Shown here piece by piece: positions 35,901-48,400 of a stretch of 64,000 bases of DNA (positions within the stretch are counted from its first letter, which is position 1; every line of letters starts with the position of its first letter). Where the stretch lies: contig NC_057790.1 of the NCBI RefSeq assembly GCF_014905175.1, positions 4,960,001 through 5,024,000 of the forward strand, given 5' to 3'. The translations under genes were made by a program, and so were the position numbers. The notes beneath the pieces are model-generated. The model had not been told where the DNA came from. It did not search any database and worked only from the letters and a program-made list of their open reading frames with translations. The stretch comes from Aphidius gifuensis (Eukaryota > Arthropoda > Insecta > Hymenoptera > Braconidae).

Positions 35901-38900
35901 ACTGGAGGTTTTGCATGATTCTAAATCTTTGGTGCGCTGTAAAATTAAAAAAAAAATGACATCATTTCAAGTACTAAAGTTTGCCGTTTGAAAAATAATA
36001 AATAAATCAATCAAAAAAAATTTTTTTACATTACAATCGAAGCACGTTGAAATGGAGGTAAACATAGCAAGGTGCAAAATTAATTAATATTAGTTTATAG
36101 TTTGCCAGATAATGGAAAAAAAAATTGTAAATAATGCTTGAAAGAACAAAAAGAAAGATAAATTAAAAGACACAGAACCAATTTAATGATTAATAACAAA
36201 AAAATGAAATTTAATGACTGCAAGTAAATTTTATGGTACTCGTTTTTATTATCACAAAAAAAATTGCTTTGCATGTAAAATATTTAAATTTCATTTGCTC
36301 AAGCACACGTCAATATTTATGACATTAAAAAGAATTAAAAAATAAAGCTTTAGAATATTAGATGCTTTTAATTTAAATAAAATAAAAATATTAGAAAAAA
36401 AAAAAAATTGGTATGTGCTTGTGAACCGCTGATTTTGGCAGTGGCATGTTCTGTATTTTTGGCATGATTCCGCGGCTGGTCTAACGATTCGATGACACTG
36501 ATGTTCGGTGGTCTGTATGGTGTTTGGTTGGTTTACTAACAGAAACATCTGCACGAGGCTTGGCTTTTTTGGAACATGAAGGAGTTGAACGGGAACAACA
36601 AAACAAACTCTCATCCTGTGAGTAAAATAATTAACAAAAAAAACAAAAACTTTATCATCTTCGAAGTAATGACACAAAATTAAAAATGTAAATTTACTTT
36701 TGCTAAGAGCATGTTTATACATATAGACACTATGTCATCTAAAAACGAGGTAAAATTAACAAAATTACATGTAGAATATCATTAACTGAGTGAATAACAG
36801 AAGATTATATTCAAAACTTTTGCTTTTAACATAACACAACCAATTGGCAATTCATTCTATCCAGTTTCATCTATCAATGATCTTTGTAGTATTAAAAATT
36901 TACTTGTTTTTAATTATGTTGTTTTTTTTTATTATTTTTCTTTTTGTGATAGACGAGACAGCCGATATTTGTCAAATTGCTCCATGCAGCATTCAAGGTG
37001 TCTGAGTGTGAATGGCTGAATGCTGGTCAAAGATTCAACGCTGAAAATTGTATTAGAACTCTTGCAGAAGTTGGTGAGTATATTATTAATATTAATTTTG
37101 ATTATTAAATATTTTAAAAAAATTATTCATCATTATTTTAAGCCAAAGGAAGAGGAATTGCAATTCCAACAGATCTAGAAAGTCTCGTTGCTTCAATGTT
37201 CAACAAAGCTGCTATGCTGAGTAGACAAACAAATAAATGGCGAGAAGCATCTAAACAACCAAAAATTGAACGCAGTCAAAGTCAGGTAAAATTATTATTG
37301 AGTAAAAAAAAAACAAATTAAATAAATTTGTTATTAATAATTATGTATTTTTTATGATCAGCAATTGATGCGACTTGATCGGAGTATTATCGAGGGGTTG
37401 CAAGATATAGTGCTACTACTTGAAGAACAATTGAAGCCCCTAGTTCAGTCGGAGTTGTCACTTCTCGTAGATATTTTATATCGACCTGAGTTATTATTTC
37501 CTCTTGGCACAGAAGCACGTAAACGCTGTGAAAATGGTGGATTTATAAGAAGGTAATAACAATTGTTTTCTTGTCATTAGTTTCATACTATTTGAAATCG
37601 ATTCGCTGCAGGAACTTTGGCTCTTTTCAATTGACTAATAATTTTTATTGGTTTTTTAGATTGATAAAACACACGGAAAAATTGCTTGAAGAAAAAGAAG
37701 AAAAATTATGTGTTAAAGTATTGAGAACACTCAGAGAAATGATGGCAATTGATCCAGAGTACGGTGAAAAGGTTCGTTTATTATTTTATTTTATCATCTG
37801 CACGAATCGCCATTCATTAAAGTGATAAAATACGTTTCGAAAGATAAGAAAAAAAACATTCATATATTTAATGGAGCTGTTCATAGTATCTTAAAAAAAA
37901 ATTAGATGAAACAAACAAAAAAAAAATATATAAATTATAAGCTGCAATAGTTTTTTTTTTAATTTAATAAACGCTACTATAATTTTGCGCTATTTTGGGT
38001 GCTACAGCTATTTTTTAAATGCACTATTTAGATTTCCGTAGTAAATTAAAAACTTGAAATAATTTTGGCAAAGTGAAAGCAGTTTTAATATTATAGAAAT
38101 TATAGCTTACACGCGGTATATTATTTGGGGGATTATTGAAAAAAAAAAAAACTAGTATCTTTTCGTAGTAGAATAGAACTGTAGGTAAAGGTCTTTTCAT
38201 GCTGCGAAGGAATTTCAAGAAATCTTGGATGTGGGATTGGATGGCGAGAAGGGCAAAGATATGTCACTTTCATCTGATACCAATGATCAATTACAAGCTC
38301 ATCAAATGACTCAACAACAGCGGGTAAAAGTTGTAGATTGATACATTAAACAAAACACACAACAAAACATAGAAAATAAAACTTGAAAAAAAAAATTGTA
38401 AAAAGAAAAGTAATGATCCCGAGAATTTCGACAGTATTGGGGTGAAATTTCTGTTGAATTCTTTCCTCTTTGATTTGTAATTTCTATTTTTTTTAAAGTT
38501 TTTTTTATTTGTTATTCAACTCGGCTTAATATTGTATGACGATTGTACGCATATACGAGTTTAGTTTTAACGTTAGATTCAGGCATGCATGTACATCTTG
38601 CACGATTTTTATTTTTTAATATGCTTTGCTATATACTGCTTTTTAGAAAAATAATATTTATCTATTTTTTATTTATAATTTTTTCTCAACTGTTCGCAAG
38701 CGTAAAATGTACCAATACTTTTTCCTGTAACGTAGTCATCCAATTAAAAAATATGAATAAATTTCTATTACTTTTCATTCTTATGAATTTTGACTTGAGT
38801 AGCTTTTTAATTTTCTTTTTTTTTTTAACTACAAAGTATTTTTTTGCATTGTAAATAAATACCCTCAGTTTATTATTGTGTATTATTAAATTTTATATTT

Positions 38901-41900
38901 TGAATTCAATAGTATTGGTACATTATTTGCTAGCATACTGAATAAAATATAAATTCAATAAATTAATTATTAATTTAATGTTTTTGTTTTTTCTTATATT
39001 TCTCAGGGTGATGCTTTGCGCAATAATCTGTTGATTCGTTATTTTGGCAAAGAATTTTTACTTAAATCAGAAAATGTTGATATTGGAACAAAAAAAACAA
39101 TAGCAGTAAGTCATGGTCCGGGTGCAAAATTATTGAGTCGTGCTGGTCGTACATTACACGAAGTACAAAGTCATTTAGATCGTGAAGGAGCATCAGATCT
39201 TGTTGTTGAACTTGTTATTAAAAGTGTACATTCACCAAGTATATTTGTTGAAGCAATTGAACTTGGTATTGCATTACTTGAAGGTGGTAATCCAATAATA
39301 CAAAAATCAGTTTTTACAAAACTCTGGGGTGGTGATTTGAGTCAATCATTTTTTAAAGTATTTAATGATAAAATGAAAGATTCACAGCAAGAAATAAAAT
39401 CAACAGTAACTGTTAATACATCAGATATTGCAGCAAAAGCACATGAAAATAAAGATTTAGATAAAACTCTAAAAAGACAAATTCCAATAAAATCAAATGG
39501 CATATTGATAACAGAAGAATTAGTTCAAGAAGAATTAAATCAAGTAGATGATATTACTGGACAAAATATTCCTATTGAAGATGATATATCAAATATTACA
39601 GTACTTCCGTATCCTCTTGATGATGTACTTGGTGATAAATTAGAAAGACAACGTGCTGAAAATACAAAAAATGAACGTGATGAAAGTTCACTAAGTACCA
39701 AAGTACTTGTAATGCAACCAATACTTCGTTTCCTTCAATTATTATGTGAAAATCATAATAGAGATTTACAAAATTTTTTAAGAAATCAAAATAATAAAAC
39801 AAATTTTAATCTTGTTTCTGAAACATTAATGTTTTTAGATTGTATTTGTGGCTCAACAACTGGTGGTCTTGGTTTACTTGGTTTATATATTAATGAATAT
39901 AATGTTGCACTTATTAATCAAACATTAGAAACATTAACAGAATATTGTCAAGGACCATGTCATGATAATCAAAATTGTATTGCAACACATGAATCAAATG
40001 GTCTTGATATTATAACAGCATTAATATTAAATGATATTAATCCACTTGGTAAAACACGTATGGATTTAGTACTTGAATTAAAAAATAATGCAAGTAAATT
40101 ATTATTAGCAATAATGGAAAGTCGTGGTGATTCAGAAAATGCTGAAAGAATACTTTATAATATGAATCCAAAACAATTAATTGATGTTGCTTGTCGTGCA
40201 TATCATCAAGAATCATTAGATGAAAAAATTGATAATGATGATGATTCAACAATTTTTGATGATGGTGTTGCACCAAAAGAAGTTGGTCATAATATTTATA
40301 TATTATGTCATCAACTTGCACAACATAATAGAGAACTTGCAACAATGTTAAAACCATCAGAATTAAATAATTCAGAACCAAAAATAAATAAAGCACTTAA
40401 ATATTATGCAACACATACAGCACAAATTGAAATTGTACGTCATGATAGAACATTAGAACAAATTGTATTTCCAATACCAGAAATATGTGAATTAATAACA
40501 ATTGATACTAAAATGAAAGTATTTAATACTGCTGAACTTGATGATCAAGGCTCAAAAGTATCAGATTTTTTTGAACGTACTGAAGATATGTTTAATGAAA
40601 TGAAATGGCAAAAAAAATTACGTGGTCAATCAATGTTATTTTGGATGAGTAGTTATATGTCATTATGGAGTAATTTATTATTTAATTGTGCTGTATTAAT
40701 AAATTTAATTGTTGCATTTTTTTATCCATTTGTTGATACAGTACCAAAATTTGTAATACCACATTTATCTGGTTTAACATGGACTGTTATGTTATCATCT
40801 GGTGCAATTGTTATGACATTACCAACAATAACTGGTGTTAGAACACTTGCTGCATCAACAATTGTTAGATTAATATTTTCAATTGGTCCAGAGCCAACAT
40901 TATATTTACTTGGTTTTTCAACAATTGCATTTAAAATTGTACATATGATTAGTATTATTGGTAATCAAGGTACATTAACTAAAAGTTTTAAACAAATTAT
41001 AACAAATGTTGAATTATGGTATCATGCTGTTTATCTTATATTTTGTATACTTGGTATATTTATGCATCCATTTTTTTATTCAGTATTGTTATTTGATGTT
41101 GTTTATAGAGAAGAAACATTGCTAAATGTTATTAGATCAGTTACAAGAAATGGAAGATCAATAATATTAACAGCAGTACTTGCATTAATTTTAGTATATA
41201 TGTTTTCAATTATTGGATATATGTTTTTTAAAGATGATTTTCTAGTCAGTGTTGATGATGAATATATTCCAAATTTATCAACAAGTGAAACAATAAATAC
41301 ATGTGATAAAGATGGTTTAAATTGTCAATCAACTGATACACTGTCAAAATACGCACAAGATATTAATAATAAAAATCATAATCACAATGATAATAAAAAT
41401 AATAATAACAATGATAATAATAATGAAAATGAAATGATTAATGTTGGTGGTGAAATGAAAGAAAGAGCTTGTGATTCATTGGTAATGTGTATATTAACAA
41501 CATTAAATCAAGGTTTAAGAAATGGTGGTGGTATTGGTGATGTTTTAAGAGCACCATCAAGTGCTGAGCCATTATTTGTTGCTCGTGTTGTTTATGATCT
41601 TCTATTCTTCTTTGTTGTTATAATTATTGTTCTAAATTTAATATTTGGTGTTATTATTGATACATTTGCTGATTTAAGATCTGAAAAACAACAAAAAGAA
41701 TTAATATTAAAAAATACATGTTTTATTTGTGGATTAAATCGTTCTGCATTTGATAATAAAGTTGTTTCATTTGAGGAACATATCAAGCATGAACATAACA
41801 TGTGGCATTATTTGTACTTTATTGTACTTGTCAAAGTTAAAGATCCAACTGAATTTACTGGTCCAGAATCATATGTATATGCAATGGTTAAAGATCGTAA

Positions 41901-42282
41901 TCTTGATTGGTTTCCACGGCTGAGAGCAAAATCATTAGCTGCTGATGAGGGTGAGGGTGAACAAGTCGAGTTGAGAAGTTTACAATCACAATTGGAATCA
42001 ACTCAACTTCTTGTCAAATGTTTATCTCAACAGTTGACTGAACTTCGTGATCAGGTAAATTTTTTTTTTATCGATAAAGTCGACATAGTGATTGATTGAT
42101 TTTTACTCAATACTTGAGATAATAATTAAAAATTTATTATTTAATCTTCCAAATGTTATTTAATTATTAATATTGAATTTTTTTTTTTATCTGAATAATA
42201 GATGACTGAACAGCGGAAACAGAAGCAACGACTGGGACTTTTAAATTCAGCTTCAGCATTTCTTCACAATGCCACAGCATAA
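23925..42282 (+). CDS. Itpr: Inositol 1,4,5-trisphosphate receptor, ER calcium-release channel
   Basis: Tetrameric ligand-gated Ca2+ channel of the ER. Exons: 23925-24022, 26876-26946, 27080-27195, 27317-27403, 27559-29862, 29946-30093, 30490-30519, 30840-31179, 34305-35748, 36953-37073, 37143-37285, 37362-37552, 37660-37771, 38210-38323, 39007-42054, 42202-42282; total 8,448 nt, 2,815 residues, the full family length. The start MGEILGSASFLHLGD is the suppressor domain. IP3-core contacts are present: FLRTTGR (about 267-273) and DYRKNQ (about 559-564). Helical RIH regions occupy the middle; RIH-associated region about 2230-2270. Channel part: six hydrophobic segments from about 2328, pore filter GGGIGDVLR (2613-2621), S6 (about 2633-2656), then a C2H2 zinc-binding linker (Cys2678, Cys2681, His2698, His2703) and a coiled coil ending MTEQRKQKQR. 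Oddities: Asn/Asp runs at about 679-707 and in the luminal loop (about 2560-2582), the latter near an NLS glycosylation site, and several frame-neutral optional exons listed separately. Confidence 0.97.
24023..26875 (+). other. First coding intron of Itpr
   Basis: A 2.85-kb intron, mostly A/T. It contains a candidate 9-nt microexon (24835-24843) and a GC-richer island at 26270-26380 with TATCGAT (26299-26305, DREF/BEAF-like core) and a small inverted repeat (GTGTCGTT at 26345-26352, AACGACAC at 26368-26375). No other gene is visible. Confidence 0.6.
24835..24843 (+). other. Candidate 9-nt microexon of Itpr
   Basis: AGAATCTGG is preceded by a long pyrimidine tract ending TTTTTGTAG and followed by the consensus donor GTAAGTTT. 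Exon 1 ends TTG GG (phase 2) and exon 2 starts C TTA. Inserting the nine bases gives L-G-E-S-G-L-V instead of L-G-L-V, so it adds three residues and keeps frame. Splice signals and phase are seen; use is inferred. Confidence 0.55.
30490..30519 (+). other. 30-nt frame-neutral exon of Itpr
   Basis: Encodes SKSKETKDKK between TTTATTTAG and GGTATGC. Both flanking introns are phase 1, so including or skipping it changes the protein by ten very basic residues without a frameshift (skipping joins GAT T to CT GAA). It lies in the variable linker before the MDTKLKIIEILQFI helix. Probably alternatively spliced. Confidence 0.7.
31650..32300. repeat. Array block A, ~105-bp period
   Basis: The word GATTTGTATCAGG starts at 31758, 31861, 31966, 32072 and 32178 (spacings 103, 105, 106, 106). 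Each unit pairs a reverse core (ATCAGGGACATAGAAT...) with a degraded forward core (CCTCGATTTTATATTTGC). Alternate units resemble each other more (AACATAAGAGG versus ATTGAAGAGG), giving a ~212-bp higher-order repeat. Confidence 0.85.
32300..33110. repeat. Array block B, 124-bp period with GCGCCATCTATT
   Basis: Seven copies of the AGCGCCATCTATT word (some with one mismatch) start at 32337, 32461, 32585, 32708, 32832, 32956 and 33080: spacing 124, 124, 123, 124, 124, 124. Each unit also holds GGGCTGTTTTATCAGG followed by a diverged reverse core (TATAGAACA...AAAGAGGTATTTT) and GGTAAA..CATT(T/G)AAATAT. Confidence 0.9.
33125..34080. repeat. Array block C, alternating inverted copies
   Basis: Forward cores start near 33130, 33275, 33397, 33500, 33649, 33797, 33928 and 34044; reverse cores near 33225, 33347, 33470, 33599 and 33748. 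From 33130 to 33830 orientation alternates strictly, with a reverse-to-reverse spacing of 122, 123, 129 and 149 bp. Spacers are themselves near-palindromes (TTTTCGAAAATATCAA; AAAAATTTTT). The transcript would form a ladder of long hairpins. Confidence 0.9.
35749..36952 (+). other. Itpr intron with a GC-richer island
   Basis: Mostly A/T, but 36410-36620 is clearly GC-richer and contains a candidate cassette exon (36543-36617). The minus-strand open frame here has no family resemblance. Confidence 0.5.
36543..36617 (+). other. Candidate 75-nt cassette exon of Itpr
   Basis: Preceded by a textbook branch/acceptor (TTTACTAACAG) and followed by a strong donor (CCT then GTGAGTAAA). It is open in the receptor frame, begins KHLHEAWLFWNMKELNG, and both flanking junctions are phase 0 (CAG before, ACG after), so it would add 25 residues between the STTVQ and TRQPIF segments. 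Function and usage unknown. Confidence 0.45.
38210..38323 (+). other. 114-nt frame-neutral exon of Itpr at the SII-like position
   Basis: Encodes 38 residues (EFQEILDVGLDGEKGKDM then a Ser/Gln-rich tail ending MTQQQR) between GYGEK-type and GDALR-type sequences. This is where vertebrate IP3R1 has its SII alternative insert. Both junctions are phase 0. The acceptor (CATGCTGCGAAG) has a weak pyrimidine tract, which fits regulated inclusion. Confidence 0.65.
38324..39006 (+). other. Itpr intron
   Basis: Ordinary A/T-rich intron of 683 bases; a long open stretch at 38543-38854 is low-complexity and not supported as coding. Confidence 0.6.
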
Positions 42283-45200
42283 TAAAATAAATAAAGAAGA
42301 AGGTGACTCAATTTCAGTCTGATATTACGAGGGCATTATAAATATTTAAAAAAAAAATTCGTATTATTTCAACAACACAAATTTATATTTAATGTGTCTC
42401 GAAAGTTTAAGATACGTTCCATATCAATAATTTTTTTTTCGCTTGATATTAGAACTGATCAATAATTTATAGAAATTTTTTTATTACCTTTTTTTTTTTA
42501 TGTTCGAATCAATATTTTTTCATATAAGTTTTTTAGTAAAAAAAAGAATAATTTAAGTATAGTAGATTTTGTTAATTTTTTAAAAGTCTGGGATATTATT
42601 ATTTTTGTTTTTTTGTTATAAAAATTTACGTAACAATGCTCATTAATTAAAAAACTACGAAATATATACATAATTCGACGTGTTTTATATAAAATAAAAA
42701 AAAATCTATTAAAAAAAAAAATAAGTAGTAAAAATTTAGACAATCATTGAAATCATATCACGTATTTCGTGTTTAGCATGATCAACATTTATTTGAACTT
42801 ATACACTCGTGTTTAGTTAACGAGTTAGTTGTAAATTAATTTTGTTGTACCAAGTTTGATAAAATTTCAAGAACAATTTATATGGCAAGACAAAAAAACG
42901 TAAATATAAAAAATAAATAAACGAAAAAATGTTTAATAATATTGTATAGAGTAATTTAAAAAAAAAAAGGAGATGATTGATGTCAAGTGATCACTCGAAA
43001 AGTTTTACCCTATTTATTCGAAAAAACCGTGGTTTGAATAAATTAAAAAATTTTCCCACCTAGTGTTCATATTTGTCTTGTCGTATCTTATCATTAATAA
43101 TAGATGTTGACATAGTTACACTCTTGAAATCAATAAAATTGTCACTAGTTGTTTTTTCTTTTGAAAATTAATTTTATTACTTAATTTTTGAATAATTTAT
43201 TTATTTAATTCTAAAAAAAAATATCAGTTAAATAATAATAAGAAAATTGATATCTTTGAAAACGCGCAATTAATAGTTACAAAAATTCATAAATATATAG
43301 TCATTTATTTTATTGACGTTTAAATAAATCCAAGATTGTAAATATAATGTTAGATTTTGTTGTTAAAAAAAAAAAACTACTTGTTGAATGCTTATAAACG
43401 GTCAAAGTTATTATAATTATTATATTTTTTATTCATAAAAAAAAAAAAAAAGTCTTGTTGTGCCAATTATTTAAATTATGAAAAATTAATTTATCTCTTT
43501 AATTGTAAACAATGTTAATAAATAATTATTTTTTCTGCCATTGTTATATTTAATTGAATCTCAGGATTGTTTGAAAATAATAAAAAAAAAAATTAAAATA
43601 ATAATTTTGTTTCGATGTTTTGTTTTTACTGTAAAGAGTGTTATTTTTATTCTAAAAAAAAAAAAAAAAGGTATTGACTGAGATCGGCGCTAGTAAATGG
43701 ACATAACAAATAAAAAATTAATAAATTTCGATATTAATTATCTCATAATATTATGAACTCAGTACTTTAATTTCGTCAACAAAATTGTTCACAGTATTTT
43801 TTTTTTTTTTTCCTTATTTAAATCACTTTTTTAAATTCTTTTTTTTATGATTAATTTATGCAAAACAATTGACTATTTATTATACTTAAATATAGACTAG
43901 TACATATAACAAGTATACCCTCTGTTTATTTAGACATATTTTATCTCAATTAAAAGTCTGATTACTTTTATGTCTGCAGATGTTTTAATTATTATTTTTC
44001 TTTTCTTCAAGTTATTCAAACGAAAAATACATTTTTATGATTTTAAAATCATTTTTTTTTTTGCATGCTGGCTATGCTCAGCGTTAATAAAATTACCTGT
44101 AGACTTTCATCATTGTTGAAACGAGGTCAAATTACACAAAATATTGTGTATTAACTATATATTATAATAATAATAGTTTATTTATTTATTTAGTTTTTTT
44201 TTTGTTAATTAAATTGAATCCAGTTCTCCATCTTGGACGGTTTGGGAACGAGACATTATTTTTACATATAAAATTTTATGTTATATATTTCGTTAAGCAT
44301 GTATTCTTTTATTATTTATTTTCTTTTGTTGAATCACGATATTATAATCGGATTATGAGCACCTTTTTCAAAAATCAATTTTACTTAATAAAAATTTATT
44401 AATTTCTATCGAGCTGATATGTCTATGAAATCGTCTCTGTAGAAAATATTGATTGATAAAAAATTTATGCACGATTTTAATCGAGTACTTAAAAAAAATT
44501 ATTATTTAATTAATAATAATAATAAAATAATAAACATAATAACAAAAAATAATTAAATATAAGAGACTTATTTTCGATATACGCGCTTTATTTTTATCGT
44601 TATTATTATTAATATTATTATTATTATATATTATAAAGAAAAATGAAATTAGTGCTCGTATAAAAACATTTTATGGATTTTTTTTTTTTTTTTATCAAAT
44701 TAATGGAAGCTTCAGCCTCGTACCTACACCGTCACTTTAAATTGATCGATTAATATTCACTAAAATGTCTGCATGTGTCTTTTTGTGTTGGTTTTATTAT
44801 TTTTTTTTTTTCTTCATTTTTATTTTATTAATAATTATATCTTTTTACTCCGAGTTTTTTTATTATTAGATACATATAGAGAGAGAGTCTATTTTATGTA
44901 TTTTTTTTATACAATTTTTTTCTCTTTTTTTGCATAGTCTTTGAAAGTTATTTAAAAATCTCTGACGGGTTATCGATCATGAAGAGAAACATTGTAATTT
45001 ATGATCGACATACAAGTAACAATTAAATGGATTTGTATCTTGGACATTCCAAGCTCATTATTATTATTATTATTTTTTAAATATCTTGTCATTTTTTTAT
45101 GATTAAAACATTTTTATAATTTTTTATATTATTTTTTTTTTTAAAACTTAAAATGTGTTCTGTACAAATTCTATTAATCTACTGTTTATTATTTTATATT

Positions 45201-45462
45201 TACAACAACTTTCATGGCATTTTTATTTGCCATAAACTTTTGTTTTTAGTCTACCTTAAATATAATTCATTTTACAATATATTATTTACATGCCTTGGTA
45301 TTAGTTAATGTTATCAATTTTTCATTAAAAGTTTTTAATTGAAAAAAAAAATTTTAAAACTTCACTGTTATTAAAATTTTACTTGGGTTTTTATTATATA
45401 TCTATATTTGTTTTTTTTTTGTAAATGTTATGCTTTTTTTTTTTTTTGTGACGTGAATAAAT
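42283..45462. other. Convergent 3' region of Itpr and the CUB-protein gene
   Basis: About 3.2 kb between the two stop codons. It is A/T-rich with many AATAAA words (the first at 42284-42300) and TTTATT words, so it probably contains long 3' UTRs of both genes. There is an AGAGAGAGAG patch at about 44878-44888. No gene, tRNA or repeat family is recognised. Confidence 0.5.
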
Positions 45463-48400
45463 TTATAAATTGTAATACAATACCAATGGTAACAGGACAA
45501 GTTTTAAAATGCCTGCTAAACAAAAGTGTTTAGTAAAACTTGAGTTACTGATAGCCACTGAATTTGGAGCTGGTGATGGACCACTTTTTCTTGTATTTGC
45601 CAGTACAGTATCACTTCGCCATTTCATTACGTATTGGGGCGCTGTTCTGCCAAGAGCTTGTAATCTATAAATAATATCAAATTAAAATTTTATTGAACTA
45701 TAAAATTAAATTATATCATAAACATTTTAATAATTTGTTAATGATATTTTACCTGACAATTGCTGTATTCATTTTCCAGGGCAACGTAAAATTTTTATGT
45801 CTATCACGTGAGCAAAATGTATACAGTCTTTGTCCAATTGAATCACCAGTTTTTTTAAGCTCATGAATTGTTAAGTTCCAAGCTGTACAAGGACCTATAT
45901 ACCAATTAAATTCATTAATTTAATTAAAATACTAATTAAATTATATTTGAAAACTAAATAGAAAAACTTGCTTTACTAACGTTTATATATAGAAAAAAAA
46001 TCTGATCTAGATAAAAGTCAATTCCCCTTGTTAGTTATAAAATTATATTAATAAAAAAAAAAAAAAAATAAATAGTAAAACTATATACGAGCAATTTATA
46101 AAAATAATTTCTTCGATACTTGGAAAGAAAGATACTTCGGGATTTAAAATGAGACTGCATAGTTTTTTATATTTATTTTCTTCAGCAGTGATTTGTTTAG
46201 TATATAGGGTTTCGTTATCTAGCCTGTCACTACCAATTAATTGCCGACGCCTAGCCTTTAATTGGTTGTTCAGTAGGATAGAGCCATAGAGGTGATATGA
46301 GCAAACATGAATCTCTATAGTATATTTATTTGTTGCGTATCATACACACGCATTGATAAAAAATATAGGCAACATACACGGATATACACACTCAATATGT
46401 ATATATTTATATGGCTATTTACGATACGAGTAATAATAAACGATTTTATGGTAAATTTTCGAGGGTTTTCAGATAAAATTTTACGATAAATTGTTTATCT
46501 TTTGCCACTATATTATAAACGTTTGGATTATTATCAATATATTGACAGATGGTTTAATTATAATTGTTGGTAAAATTATTATTAAATAAAAATACAATAA
46601 ATTAAACATTAATAATACTTATGTATACATATAATAAATCAATTAATAAAAATATCTCATTTTATTGTTGCTAATTTCTATAGTATTATAAAAATAATAA
46701 ATAATAAATTTTATGTTGAATGTTTATGTGATAAATTCAACTTACGATCTTGGTAAGATTCAACTTCAATTGTCAATTGGCGATCAGTGACAGAGTCAAG
46801 AATCCAGGTACACTTTTGTTGATAATACTGATTCAAGCTGGGTATACCATTTGTGGTAAGGTCACCAGCACGAAATATACCCTCAGGTTTTGTTGTCGAG
46901 TGGTCACCACAGTAAGTATCTTCCGCAAACTTATATGCGGCTTTAAAACCCAATCCCGATCTTGACGATCTTGACCACTCTATGTACAAAGGTGTCCAGC
47001 TACGAATTCTCAATGGTAACCAATTCTAAAAATCACAATCAATAAGTCACAATACATTTAATATTTTATTTTCAAACTTGAAACGAAATAAAAAAATATG
47101 ACATTAAAAAAATATACGAGAAAAGATATATTTTTTTTCTCTTTTTCTTTTACTTTAATTTAAAAATAGAATTTAGTTATGCCAATATGCATTAGTCGAT
47201 GATTAATATTTTAAATTGGTTTGTTTTATTTTAATTAAAATCAATTTCACTCAGATTTTTCTAATATCATTATTTGTTTTTCGCTATTGATTTTTATTAT
47301 TTTTATTTGTTTTATTCTACTAAATAAAAAAAAAAAAATTGGCTGTTTTATTCAGAATATTTTTTTATTCATCTTTAGCAACGGAAATTATTTTTTACCG
47401 AATTTGATCGAAGTTTAATCTATTTTCTTTTTAAATTTTTTATTTTATTTTTTTATTATTCTTTATCAAGCTCTTTTTCCGCATAAAATCCAATTTAGCA
47501 AGTTTGTTTTTTGTTTTATTTTTTGATTATTCTGTAGATAATGTTTTCATTTTTATTTTGTCAACTATTTTTTTTTTTAAATTGTTTTTACCTGATAATC
47601 TCCACACAGACAAGTGATAATATGACCAAGTTCAGTGACAACTTGTAGATGATCGTTGTTGTCAAGTGGTTCCTCACTGACACATCTACATCCACTATCA
47701 CCACAAAGAGTTTCACAAGGAGCATTTGATCGCTTCACGTCGCTTTCAATCTTTTTATTAATAATAAAAATTAAATTAATAAATTACGTAAAACAATAGT
47801 GTATTAAAAATTACATAATTTAAACTTTCAATAATATGAAATTATAATAATTTTTTAAAATAATTTTTAGATGTTTTATTTGATAATTTGTTTATATCTG
47901 CAAAATATAAATTATTTTAATATTAATGTTGTTAAACATACCGTGAGAATCACCGATTGGTTAGAGGCTGGTTTGAAGTGATGTTTGCACTTGACGGTAC
48001 CTTCTAGGGTGAACAGTCGAGAAATGGGATGAGCCACCCAGCCTTCTTTCGGTGAACTGAGACCGTAGTAATCAACGTCACAGGCACTCGAGGGTTTCAG
48101 AGTGCCTTCTTCCCTCGCTAGATAAAAATAAAAATCAACAAAATTACAAATGGTTACAGAAAGAAGAAAAAAAAAATTTTTTTCAAAGTAAAAAAGAGTA
48201 AATAATAAATAAAATTCGAAGATAAAGTTTTGTATTTTAAGAGGATTGTGCACAAACCAAAGACTTCAAATGTAAAAAAAATAAATAAATAAATTCATCC
48301 TGCCACTTTCAATTTTTTGAATAAAAAATATTTATATCTCGATCATAAATTTTTACATTATATATTTTTGAAAAAAAATATTTTTCTCTAGAGAAAAAGA

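Noticed and set aside
36291..36722. 143-residue minus-strand open frame in an Itpr intron
   Set aside because: Low-complexity, no family resemblance. The GC-rich part fits a plus-strand cassette exon better.
40037..40396. Antisense open frames over the big Itpr and SARA exons
   Set aside because: Shadow frames caused by strong A/T third-position bias opposite long coding exons.
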